DNA of 14,618 nucleotides, from contig DQNX01000012.1 in assembly GCA_015658965.1 (NCBI GenBank), forward strand, positions 1 through 14,618. Direction: 5' to 3'. The notes under the pieces are model-generated. The model was not told where the DNA came from. It did not search any database and worked only from the letters and a program-made list of their open reading frames with translations. The stretch is from Gammaproteobacteria bacterium. Its GTDB lineage: Bacteria; Pseudomonadota; Gammaproteobacteria; PS1; Pseudothioglobaceae. Every line of letters starts with the position of its first letter. Position 1 is the stretch's first letter. This document shows, piece after piece, positions 7,558-14,618 of this stretch. The translations under genes and the position numbers were made by a program.

Positions 7558-8232
7558 TCATTCATAAACCTTGTCTAAATCGATTTCTTTAATAATCAAC
7601 CCTTTGTTTTCACCAAATACTTTAGATGTATTTTTAGCGAATTTTTGATATTCTTTTATCGTTCCAATTTCATCAATAACTGCGCTAATCTCATGTTGAT
7701 TACAAGCTAAATCACCTAATTCTGTGCCTAAATATTCAAATATACTTGATTTAACAAAATTAACTTTTGGATTGATATTATGATGCGCATAATTCAAATT
7801 TACATAGACACTCAATACCGGCAAACCAAATTCTCCATCAATGATGTTAGCCTTAAACTTTCCTTGGAATAACGACCCTGTACGTTTATGCTTATTATTA
7901 AAATAAACCGTATAACTCGTTCCTAGCCTCTGCATAAACTTTGAAATCCCCCTTTCACATTCTTGCTTTAGAACCAAATGGAAATGGTTAGGCAGTAAGC
8001 AATATGCTACGATTGACACCAATTGATCATCAGGTTTTTTTGATACATTTCCAGACTGGTAAAACCTCTTGGACTTTAGTTTGCTATCAACATCTACCGT
8101 ATTCAAATCTATCATGCGCCTAAAAAAATAATATAAATCATCTTTGTTTTCAAATATTGTGCGCTTATCCACCCCTCGATTAAAGACATGGTAATACTCA
8201 CCTTCTACAAATGCAATTTTTCTTATTGACAT
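7558..8232 (-). CDS. REP-associated tyrosine transposase (Y1/HUH, IS200-like)
   Basis: The 224-residue protein has the RAYT pattern. GEYYHVFNRGVDKRTIF (11-27) is the N-terminal block, and LLPNHFHLVLK (79-89) contains the HUH metal-binding pair H83/H85. RTGSLFQGKFKA (117-128) resembles the G-x-L-(W/F)-Q-x-(R/K)-F block, and YVNLNYAHH (143-151) supplies the probable nucleophile Y143, in place of the commoner YIHLNPVRA. RAYTs cleave and join single-stranded DNA at REP hairpins; they are usually single-copy and domesticated rather than freely transposing. The protein is longer than the roughly 150-residue IS200 TnpA. The ATG at 8232 has AGAGG a few nt upstream. The gene looks intact and is more AT-rich by eye than lysC and ilvE. 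It lies between two near-identical palindromes, which supports the RAYT call. Confidence 0.9.
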   Translation of the reverse strand: MSIRKIAFVEGEYYHVFNRGVDKRTIFENKDDLYYFFRRMIDLNTVDVDSKLKSKRFYQSGNVSKKPDDQLVSIVAYCLLPNHFHLVLKQECERGISKFMQRLGTSYTVYFNNKHKRTGSLFQGKFKANIIDGEFGLPVLSVYVNLNYAHHNINPKVNFVKSSIFEYLGTELGDLACNQHEISAVIDEIGTIKEYQKFAKNTSKVFGENKGLIIKEIDLDKVYE

Positions 8233-8251
8233 AACCCTCTGCTTTTCATAT

Positions 8252-8302
8252 TTTATTTCATTTCATAGAACGAGCCTTGCCCGTTCTATGAAATGAAATA
8301 AA
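8252..8302. repeat. Extended palindrome flanking the RAYT gene (upstream copy)
   Basis: Arms of 24 nt (8252-8275 and 8279-8302) pair around CTT with one mismatch, A8273 against C8281. On the minus strand this becomes a G-T (G-U in RNA) wobble, so the stem stays closed there. The inner 33 nt (8261-8293) are the direct-repeat partner of 7521-7553; the outer 9 bp are AT-rich and absent from the other copy. It lies 19 bp upstream of the transposase start codon. Bases 8296-8302 are also used by the terminator stem of the transporter gene. Confidence 0.85.
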
Positions 8303-8333
8303 TAAGGCTAAAGAAATATAGCCTTATTTATTT
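8296..8333 (-). terminator. Hairpin terminator after the MMPL transporter gene
   Basis: A perfect 15-bp stem (8296-8310 with 8319-8333, inner part AATAAGGCTA/TAGCCTTATT) closes an 8-nt loop 14 bp after the transporter stop codon. The outer stem is AT-only and the minus-strand 3' side ends in TTATTTATTT, a broken T-rich tail. It would serve as an intrinsic terminator, of moderate strength given the interrupted tail. It overlaps the RAYT palindrome by 7 bp. Confidence 0.65.
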
Positions 8334-8347
8334 ATATATATTTTAAA

Positions 8348-11230
8348 TTATTTCTTATTTCCAAACACGTACTTAGGTTTAAAGGTATAAACCATTATCG
8401 GGATGATGGTTAATGCCAGTACCACATCAATGATTAACGCTTCGGAGATGAATACTCCCAGCGCCCAAGTGTTGGCGAGTTGGGTCATTAATAGCGGAAT
8501 GAAACTGGCGATTAGCACCACAATAGATGCAAATACCGCGGCGCCAGTTGTCTCTAAGGTGTTTTGTAATGATTCAACCCATTGTCCGCCGGTGACTTGC
8601 ATCTCTTCTCTAAGGCGAGAAATCATGTAAATACCGTAATCGACGCCCAATCCCATTGCGATTGATAATGACACTAGCGTGGCAAAGTGCAAGTTGCCTG
8701 ACCAGTTTTCGACACTGGTGAAGTACGCACCTAAGCCGTATTGTCCAAATAGCGTAACCAGTAAAGTGGAAGTCAAAATGGCTGCAATCAGTGGCGAGCC
8801 AAAGATCAGCGCAGCAATGATGAAAATTGCCAATGCGGTAATTAATGGCGATTTGATATACTCAACCTCAGCCACATCATGCGTCGCCTCAGTAGCACCC
8901 AAGAAGCCACCAACAGATACCGTGTCCGAGCCACTGTCTTCAATGGTGATGGTTTTGCCACTTTCAGGCATCAGAATCGTATCGCCCGATTTATATCCCC
9001 AAGTGACCAAATCAAAGCCTTTTTCATTTTCATGATCTTTAAAGAATTGCTGAATATCCTTCACCGTTTGATGTGTCTTCACCGGATCCATGGTATTCAC
9101 AAAGCCCATAATTACGCCTTCATTCCAGCCTTTAGCCACAAACGAATCCAAATCACCAGCATTGGTATTGGCCTCCAATAAACCATTAAAGCCAGTGACA
9201 ACTTCATTCGCATTTGGCACCCATTCAGGATCATCAGGATCACCATACACGTCCATATTATTAGCAATAAACGCCTCATTCGGCACATGGAAATACTTCA
9301 GATTCGGCTCTTCACCTTCTGGCGTCATCATCAACATATTAACAATTTTCAAAAACTGAATGTACGAACCGGTAAAGCCAATGTTCGGGTGCGAGCGCAT
9401 CCAATCTTCGGTTTTCTCAATCGCCGCCATTACGTCAGCGTTGTTAAATGCGCCTTGCGGGGCATCTTCATCCTCGTCCCAACATGGCGTGCCTGGTGCT
9501 TGCGATCCGTCATACTCACAGGCTGGCAACATTGGAAAATGCTCAACACGGCCTTTAATCGGAATATTCACCGAAATAACGCCCGGCATCACCTCGCCCA
9601 AACGGCGCAGATCAATGTTCGCATCCGCATCGTATTTAAACGCTGCACGTGAATAGTTAATGCCGATTTCAACCCCCGGCATGGCGCTATTCTCCGTTGG
9701 CGACAGTACTTTGGTTTGCACCGTACTCCACGCCACCAGCGCAATAATTAGTCCAATTGGAATGATTTTCATCTTGCCAGTAATGACGCTGGTTAAGGTT
9801 TTGGCCATGCCCTTTTCAAAGGCTGAGGCTTCCACCAATGAAGCATCGTGTTTAACTTCTTTACCTGGGAACATCGCCATCAAAATCGGTGCAATGGTGG
9901 TGGTGGTGATTAAAATCGTCATCATCCCGAACATGCCAAAATAGGCATAGGCTTTGTAGAATGAAATATCCACAAATGACAAGGTAAAGAAGCCCACCAT
10001 ATCAGTCACAATCGCCAAAGTCGCTGGCACAATGGTGACTGCAATTGCGCGCTCTGCCGCGCTCATTGGTAGCAGCTTGTGCGTGTGTAATTCACTCTGA
10101 TAACGCCTTACCACTTGCACGGCGTGGCCAGTACCAATGGCTAATAGCAGCATCGGCGTTAGCACCATCATGGTGGTAAGCTTGTAAGCGGTAAAGCCCA
10201 TCAGGCCCAAAGTAATGATAATCGTCGCCACCACACCAATCAGTGGGAAAATCGAGCCTCTCCAGCCCTTGTTTAAGTACCAAAGCATACCCACCACGAT
10301 TAAGAATGAAATCGCAAACAGCCACCATTTTTGCACTAAGTCATACAACATATAGGCCAAGAAATACGGTTCACCCGCAATGCGCACCTCTACTCGGTTG
10401 CCATGTTCAGCTTTAATTGCATCAACCAAATTAATGGTGGACGTTACCCAGGGTAAATAATCAGTCTTGACCGTATCCGCATAATCACCAACAATAAAGA
10501 AACCCTTGGCTTGACACACGTCATCATCAAACCAGCCTTCTTCTGCAAACTCACAACGCGTGCCGTCCTTGGCTTGCTTGAGCATCAACATCGGCGCTAG
10601 CACCGGATTGGTTTCAATGCCTTTTTTAAGATGCGCCAGCTGCTTGTCAGCCACTTGCTTGTCTGTGGTGTTTATACCAGCAACGGGGATTAGGCGCTCA
10701 AACTTGAGGCCACCATCTTCACTAGTACCCATGTACTTAATCTTTTGCGCAGCAATATCCATAAAGTTGTTGCCACGTGAGTGCTTAAGTGCCACCATAT
10801 CATTATGAGCTTTTTGCACCATATTAACAAACCATGGCTGATACACATCCGCACTGTCTTCCCATGCGCCGCCAGCTGATTCACAAATAGTCTGTGTCAT
10901 CTTCACAGGGGCTGATTCGTGAATTCTTAAGCCTGTTTCAGGATCAAAATTAATAATCTTATCCGCATCAGCGTACGGATCATTACCGCCAACACAATCT
11001 TTTAAAACAAATCCCACCACCATGATATTACCAAAGCCAAACTTCTGCTCACCATACGCATTGGTAGCTACGTAGCGATTGGTTTCTGGCAACAAGGTAT
11101 CTGGGTCATTACGAATGTCCAGATCTTGAATAAAAAAGCCCATAAATAACGTAAAAATAGCCGTTAAAGCTAATATTACTTTTCGATTTCTGATGACGAA
11201 AGCGGCGTATTTTGCAGCGAAATTATTCAT
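8348..11230 (-). CDS. RND superfamily MMPL-type transporter (putative hydrophobic-substrate exporter)
   Basis: The 960-residue inner-membrane protein has the duplicated RND plan: TM1 (about 15-34), a large periplasmic domain (about 36-300), TM2-6 (about 303-454), TM7 (486-504), a second periplasmic domain (about 506-793) and TM8-12 (about 795-948). The second half carries the proton-relay motif AMGLGVDYGIY with D864; the equivalent site of the first half is AIGTGHAVQ (365-372), with H369 instead of Asp. This asymmetry is common in the COG1033/MMPL branch. MMPL proteins move lipids, hopanoids or other hydrophobic compounds, powered by the proton gradient. Six cysteines lie in the periplasmic domains (79, 116, 226, 239; 571, 583), so disulfides are likely. 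AGGAG is 9 nt upstream of the start. The LolA-like and DUF1302 genes upstream support an envelope-spanning role; the cargo is unknown. Confidence 0.88.
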   Translation of the reverse strand: MNNFAAKYAAFVIRNRKVILALTAIFTLFMGFFIQDLDIRNDPDTLLPETNRYVATNAYGEQKFGFGNIMVVGFVLKDCVGGNDPYADADKIINFDPETGLRIHESAPVKMTQTICESAGGAWEDSADVYQPWFVNMVQKAHNDMVALKHSRGNNFMDIAAQKIKYMGTSEDGGLKFERLIPVAGINTTDKQVADKQLAHLKKGIETNPVLAPMLMLKQAKDGTRCEFAEEGWFDDDVCQAKGFFIVGDYADTVKTDYLPWVTSTINLVDAIKAEHGNRVEVRIAGEPYFLAYMLYDLVQKWWLFAISFLIVVGMLWYLNKGWRGSIFPLIGVVATIIITLGLMGFTAYKLTTMMVLTPMLLLAIGTGHAVQVVRRYQSELHTHKLLPMSAAERAIAVTIVPATLAIVTDMVGFFTLSFVDISFYKAYAYFGMFGMMTILITTTTIAPILMAMFPGKEVKHDASLVEASAFEKGMAKTLTSVITGKMKIIPIGLIIALVAWSTVQTKVLSPTENSAMPGVEIGINYSRAAFKYDADANIDLRRLGEVMPGVISVNIPIKGRVEHFPMLPACEYDGSQAPGTPCWDEDEDAPQGAFNNADVMAAIEKTEDWMRSHPNIGFTGSYIQFLKIVNMLMMTPEGEEPNLKYFHVPNEAFIANNMDVYGDPDDPEWVPNANEVVTGFNGLLEANTNAGDLDSFVAKGWNEGVIMGFVNTMDPVKTHQTVKDIQQFFKDHENEKGFDLVTWGYKSGDTILMPESGKTITIEDSGSDTVSVGGFLGATEATHDVAEVEYIKSPLITALAIFIIAALIFGSPLIAAILTSTLLVTLFGQYGLGAYFTSVENWSGNLHFATLVSLSIAMGLGVDYGIYMISRLREEMQVTGGQWVESLQNTLETTGAAVFASIVVLIASFIPLLMTQLANTWALGVFISEALIIDVVLALTIIPIMVYTFKPKYVFGNKK

Positions 11231-11283
11231 TTTTAAACTCTCCTAGAGTAGTGAATGGTTATTATTTGTATCATTTTTATAAA

Positions 11284-11335
11284 GCTTTTTTACCTATAAA
11301 TCTGAACTGGGCTCAAAATCTATGGGTAAAAAAGC
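11284..11335. other. Long-range inverted repeat in the leader of the transporter gene
   Basis: Bases 11284-11298 can pair with 11321-11335 (AGC-complementary T/A tract plus TTACCTATA against TATGGGTAA, one G-T wobble), giving a 15-bp stem with a 22-nt loop. The downstream arm uses the same bases as the 3' side of the terminator at 11328-11358, so the two folds exclude each other. Regulatory use is inferred only. Confidence 0.45.
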
Positions 11336-11358
11336 CCACATAAAGTAGGCTTTTTTTT
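11328..11358 (-). terminator. Intrinsic terminator after the DUF1302 gene
   Basis: On the minus strand the sequence reads GCCTAC, a 5-nt loop TTTAT, then GTGGGC and TTTTTT. The 6-bp stem includes one G-U wobble in RNA and is flanked by A8 and T6 runs. It lies 16 bp after the DUF1302 stop and 97 bp before the transporter start. It is a textbook terminator, so the transporter gene needs read-through or its own promoter. I see only a weak promoter candidate for it (TATAAA at 11276-11281 with a poor -35). Confidence 0.8.
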
Positions 11359-11374
11359 GGTTAATTAAATACGC

Positions 11375-13516
11375 TTAGAAAGAGTATTTAACACCAACTT
11401 GGATATTTGAAGCGTCTTTCAACTGACCAAACTGTGTATTTACGTTACCCCAGTACTTGTTGTACTCAAGCGTTGCTTGTGTATCGTCGTCAATCGAGTA
11501 ATCAATATCAAATCTATTCCAGTTACCATTACCTTCTTCGTACATAGTGATGTTATTCCATCTATGTTCACCTGAAGCACCAAACGGCTTAGAGAAGAAT
11601 AAAGAGTAGAAGTTCTTATCTTTAGTTCCTTTCTGGAAACCGTTTGATAAATGCATGGTTGCATAGTCAGTCGTGTACTCATCACCATTATCTACAAAGT
11701 CAAGATTAGAATCTTGGATAAACTGGGCAGAAACTAACATGTTAGTCATCGCAGTGATATCAGCACCTAAAACAAACTTAAAGCGGTCCGCTTTTTTCAT
11801 TTGCAATGCACCAACTAAGTCACCTTGGCTTAAGGCTGCTTTGTTCATCACTGGAGAAAAACCATCTTTGGTATATAAAGCTTCACCACGAATAACAACT
11901 GGACCTAACGCTGCTGTTTCAATTGATGTATCAAATGAACCACCAATATTATGAACGCGCTTAACTTGTTGATCGAACGTTAAGATTGCAGACTTCCCTG
12001 TAGCACCACCATACACAGCTCCACTAGCATCTTTTAACTCTAAATACGTACCATCTACTGTGACAATGCCAGTTTCTCCTGCCATTGTTAATGTTGCAGC
12101 TTTAAACTCTTGTGCTAGCACTTCACCTGCATCATTTCTCCATGAAAGATCAATAATTGGGTTAGTGTCATAGTTATATGAATAGTTCGTTGAATAATTA
12201 ACACCATCAGTAGTAGACTCTTGCGTTCTAAGTGCGATATTTAAATCTGTATTAGATGGCATAGAATATTTATATTGAGAACGTGCATTTACAAAGGTAT
12301 CAAAAGTTCTGAAACCTGTATTAGTCATATATTCAAATGCTGAGTTTGCATCACCATCACCAAATGATGACAAGTTAGATGCATAGCCTGCTGCCCACCC
12401 ATTAAGTATCTGAGTACCAGTCATGCCCGGTGCTAACATATCAAAATCAGACTGTGTTGTAGAGCCATCTGCCGCACAAGTTCCAGCACCTAATGAATCC
12501 GGACCACCTGCACAACCCATTTGCGCAACTGCACCTGCAAAATTCAAATCCCTAAAGACCATTGCTCCACTTGGGGTGCCATCAGCATCATGATCATATG
12601 TGCTTAAGAATGTTGCTAAAACTGCAGCGCCAGTATAGGTTCCATTTGCAAAGGCTTTACCCATCTGCATATTTCCAAACGTATCACTCAACTCCTGTAA
12701 AGTTGCACCGCTCGTAAATGCGCCAACAGTAAATGCACTTAGTAGATCACTCATGCCAGGATTGCCTAGTCCACCCAATTGATTAGCTGCAGAACCTAAC
12801 GGCATAAATGCACCACCAAAACCGGCTGCAATTGAACCTAGATCTGGAGCAATATTTAAGAAGCCATTTTTAGCGCCTGTAATTGACTCAGGACCCATCA
12901 TTAAGAAAGCACTATCAGTATCATTGCCTACGTAAACTTTATCAGAGCCATCCGGATTGTTAGCTCTTACAGAAGTATCTGTACCGCGATTAAGACCTGC
13001 AAATACGTTTTCTTTTGCCTGCGAAATTACAACTTGTAAGTTATCTTTCTCAGCATTAACCATCCACACTGGAATACGTGAATCTTCCATTTGATTTTGT
13101 GCCATTTCAGCATAGTCAGTTGGGTTAATCATATCAAGTAACTTCATGCCATCAGCTGTACCCCATACTACTTGTTGCTTACCTGCACGAATAGACCAGT
13201 CACCTTGTTGCATGTCTATATAAGCTTCACGTAAAGAATCGCGTTGTGTATACGCTGCACCAGAACTGTGATTTGCCGCACTATCTGTATAACCCTGTAA
13301 TTCTACGTGGTAAGTTGCACCTTCAGCAATACCTTCAGCCTCACCGTCGATGTAAATTCTTACTGTGCTTTCAGTTTTGATAGTAGATTTAGCGCCAGTA
13401 GTAAGCTGCGCACTTTCGTGTACAAACTTACCTGTTACTTCGGCTTCAGCGAATACTGTTGATGCGGAGAATACGGCTACTAAGGCAGCAGATAATATTA
13501 AGTTTTGTTTTTTCAT
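11375..13516 (-). CDS. DUF1302-family outer-membrane beta-barrel protein
   Basis: The 713-residue protein has a Sec signal peptide (1-23, cleavage after VFA) and ends in the beta-barrel assembly signature GVKYSF with terminal Phe. Alternating amphipathic strands are seen at both ends (for example 26-75 and 420-713). IRAGKQQVVWGTADGMKLLDMINPTDYAEM (110-138 region) is the DUF1302 hallmark, similar to porin entry strands. Between about 204 and 400 lies a Gly/Ala-rich, mostly uncharged stretch with two cysteines (C335, C347) that lacks clear strand periodicity. It may be a plug, extracellular loop or lipid-binding insert. The start has AGAGG 6 nt upstream. Function of the family is not established to my knowledge; genetic co-occurrence with MMPL pumps and LolA-like proteins suggests a role in moving hydrophobic material across the outer membrane. 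Confidence 0.82.
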   Translation of the reverse strand: MKKQNLILSAALVAVFSASTVFAEAEVTGKFVHESAQLTTGAKSTIKTESTVRIYIDGEAEGIAEGATYHVELQGYTDSAANHSSGAAYTQRDSLREAYIDMQQGDWSIRAGKQQVVWGTADGMKLLDMINPTDYAEMAQNQMEDSRIPVWMVNAEKDNLQVVISQAKENVFAGLNRGTDTSVRANNPDGSDKVYVGNDTDSAFLMMGPESITGAKNGFLNIAPDLGSIAAGFGGAFMPLGSAANQLGGLGNPGMSDLLSAFTVGAFTSGATLQELSDTFGNMQMGKAFANGTYTGAAVLATFLSTYDHDADGTPSGAMVFRDLNFAGAVAQMGCAGGPDSLGAGTCAADGSTTQSDFDMLAPGMTGTQILNGWAAGYASNLSSFGDGDANSAFEYMTNTGFRTFDTFVNARSQYKYSMPSNTDLNIALRTQESTTDGVNYSTNYSYNYDTNPIIDLSWRNDAGEVLAQEFKAATLTMAGETGIVTVDGTYLELKDASGAVYGGATGKSAILTFDQQVKRVHNIGGSFDTSIETAALGPVVIRGEALYTKDGFSPVMNKAALSQGDLVGALQMKKADRFKFVLGADITAMTNMLVSAQFIQDSNLDFVDNGDEYTTDYATMHLSNGFQKGTKDKNFYSLFFSKPFGASGEHRWNNITMYEEGNGNWNRFDIDYSIDDDTQATLEYNKYWGNVNTQFGQLKDASNIQVGVKYSF

Positions 13517-13557
13517 TTTTTTCCTCTTATTTAAAATGTTTGTTACTTGTGTTACAC

Positions 13558-13599
13558 AAAAAAAATGATTTGACGATAAATACGCTCAAATCATTTTTT
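13558..13599 (-). terminator. Intrinsic terminator after the LolA-like gene
   Basis: A perfect 14-bp stem (13560-13573 with 13586-13599, AAAAAATGATTTGA and its complement) has a 12-nt loop and is followed on the minus strand by T8 (13565-13558). It begins 4 bp after the stop codon of the LolA-like gene and ends 41 bp before the DUF1302 start. The stem is AT-rich, so termination may be partial. The A-tract on the other side makes it potentially bidirectional. Confidence 0.75.
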
Positions 13600-13603
13600 C
13601 AAT

Positions 13604-14554
13604 TTATTTAATTTTCTTAGGCATCTTCTTTAACGTACTGGTTGACCATAAATTCTTTTTCTTGTATTTATGATTAACTTTGGTAATCGTTGAAGGGATA
13701 AAGGCCATGGTCTCATGACCGGTGGCTAGCGTTGTGCCGTACCAGTAACCCCAGTAGCTTGCGCGTGGATCATCTAGGTTTGCAGACACCCATGAGCGAT
13801 CAATCACTTTAACTTTGTTGCCGCCTTTAAAGTACTCAGTACGGTAGTCAGCAAATGTTTTGGTGTCGATGTAGCTGATGCGGTTGTCGTACCACCAGTT
13901 TGCATTGTTAGCCGTTGATTTAAGTTTGTAAACGGCTTTGCCATCCGTCGAACAATCCGCTTCAATCTTAGCGTTTTGGGTGTACTTATTACGCTTAATG
14001 TCTTTCATAATGCTTAAACAACCAGCAAACGTTGCTTTGCCTAACAGCTCGTGCGACTCATGCTTTGGTTTACGTAGCGTTACATCACCAAAGGTAAAGT
14101 CTGAACCACCCCAAGCATCGTCACGCGCAGGCTCGGCGAAACGACGAACTTTACGAATCGATGGAATGAAGATCTCGTATGATTGTGATTTTGATTGGTC
14201 GATAAAGTCGGTAATGAGCATGCCCGTGCCTTTAAGCTTGCCTGAGCGGAAAATCGCCAGATCTTGAGCATTAACACCGGCCGCTTTTGGCTCGTTGTTT
14301 AAATAACGCTCTAAAGTTAATGTTAATGGGTTTGAACCCTTAGCTCTTAAGATAAGTGCGGTAACTTCTTTACCTTTTTTAGTAATGGCGTAATTACCAA
14401 AAGAATAAAAATGGTTAACAAAATAGTTTTGATTAGCGACATCTGCTGCAGAAACACTGCCCGATGGATAAGCTAAATCTTTAGATACCGTGGCTGTTGC
14501 AACACCTGCTGCAAGACTGGTTGCAATTGCAACCGATAAAGCGATATGCTTCAT
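13604..14554 (-). CDS. Outer-membrane lipoprotein-sorting family protein (LolA-like, PF17131 type)
   Basis: The 316-residue protein has a Sec signal peptide (1-21, ATA|TVSK) without a lipobox, so it should be soluble in the periplasm or loosely outer-membrane associated. The block IFIPSIRKVRRFAEP (128-142) followed by GGSDFTFGDV (149-158) is the hallmark of the LolA-like family annotated as outer membrane lipoprotein-sorting protein. WWYDNRISYIDTKTFADYRTEYF (220-242) is the later conserved stretch. The LolA fold is a half-barrel that shields acyl chains. C179 and C201 could form a disulfide. The C-terminal 20 residues are very basic (KYKKKNLW...KKMPKKIK). AAGGA lies 6 nt upstream of the ATG. 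Its position before the barrel and the pump suggests a periplasmic carrier for the same cargo. DUF1329, a related LolA-like family seen in similar loci, is the main alternative. Confidence 0.75.
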   Translation of the reverse strand: MKHIALSVAIATSLAAGVATATVSKDLAYPSGSVSAADVANQNYFVNHFYSFGNYAITKKGKEVTALILRAKGSNPLTLTLERYLNNEPKAAGVNAQDLAIFRSGKLKGTGMLITDFIDQSKSQSYEIFIPSIRKVRRFAEPARDDAWGGSDFTFGDVTLRKPKHESHELLGKATFAGCLSIMKDIKRNKYTQNAKIEADCSTDGKAVYKLKSTANNANWWYDNRISYIDTKTFADYRTEYFKGGNKVKVIDRSWVSANLDDPRASYWGYWYGTTLATGHETMAFIPSTITKVNHKYKKKNLWSTSTLKKMPKKIK

Positions 14555-14588
14555 ATTTAATCCTTATAAATAATTTAAGTTCCGGGAA

Positions 14589-14594
14589 ACTATA
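14589..14594 (-). promoter_or_regulatory. Weak -10-like box upstream of the LolA-like gene
   Basis: The minus strand reads TATAGT, preceded directly by TG, with GTTATC 17 bp upstream as a poor -35. The window ends at 14618, so the true promoter may lie outside. The rest of the 64 bp before the gene is AT-rich and holds only the ribosome binding site AAGGA. Confidence 0.25.
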
Positions 14595-14618
14595 CATGTT
14601 TTATATATAAAGATAACC

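Noticed and set aside
7521..8302. CRISPR-like repeats
   Set aside because: There are only two copies, palindromic and separated by a complete transposase gene, with no spacer array.
8403..9944. Several plus-strand open frames opposite the transporter gene (75-121 codons)
   Set aside because: They lie wholly antisense to a well-supported gene, resemble no family I know and have no consistent ribosome binding sites.
13547..13559. TTGTG-TTA-CACAA inverted repeat before the DUF1302 gene as an operator
   Set aside because: The arms are only 5 bp and partly lie in the terminator A/T tract, so chance is a sufficient explanation.

Overview
The window reads as a dense, AT-leaning chromosomal segment of a Gram-negative bacterium, most likely a gammaproteobacterium. 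This rests on an LpxL/HtrB-type acyltransferase, TtcA-type tRNA thiolation, a TolC-family protein, a DUF1302-type barrel and an MMPL/RND exporter. The gene styles and composition recall the marine SUP05/Ca. Thioglobus sulfur-oxidiser group, but that is an impression from memory and could not be searched. Every gene I accept lies on the minus strand, so transcription runs from high to low coordinates.

Region A (14618-8348) is an envelope block. It holds a Sec-exported LolA-like outer-membrane lipoprotein-sorting family protein (13604-14554), a 713-residue DUF1302 outer-membrane barrel candidate (11375-13516) and a 960-residue RND/MMPL transporter (8348-11230). Together they have the parts of an inner membrane - periplasm - outer membrane route for a hydrophobic cargo. 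Each gene is followed by a hairpin/T-run terminator, so expression may be stepped down along the series or each gene may have its own promoter. The substrate cannot be read from the sequence.

Region B (8340-7520) is a small mobile-type module: a REP-associated tyrosine (Y1/HUH) transposase gene bracketed by two nearly identical 33-nt palindromes in the same orientation. The upstream palindrome is extended and shares bases with the terminator of the transporter gene. The downstream one sits immediately upstream of the lysC promoter.

Region C (7492-1) is a very compact eight-gene series: lysC, ilvE, a CHCC zinc-finger gene, aroK, a TolC-family gene, an M61 peptidase gene, ttcA and an LpxL-like acyltransferase gene that runs off the window. 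Neighbours are joined by gaps of 2-3 bp or overlaps of 4-19 bp, three of them ATGA stop/start overlaps. A good -10 box precedes lysC. The series mixes amino-acid synthesis (aspartokinase, branched-chain transaminase, shikimate kinase) with envelope and tRNA-modification functions, so it looks like a housekeeping operon streamlined by compaction. Inside lysC, a GTG codon with its own Shine-Dalgarno lies where the beta subunit of alpha2beta2 aspartokinases starts.

No rRNA, tRNA, CRISPR array or integrase is visible, and no gap without a gene exceeds 300 bp.
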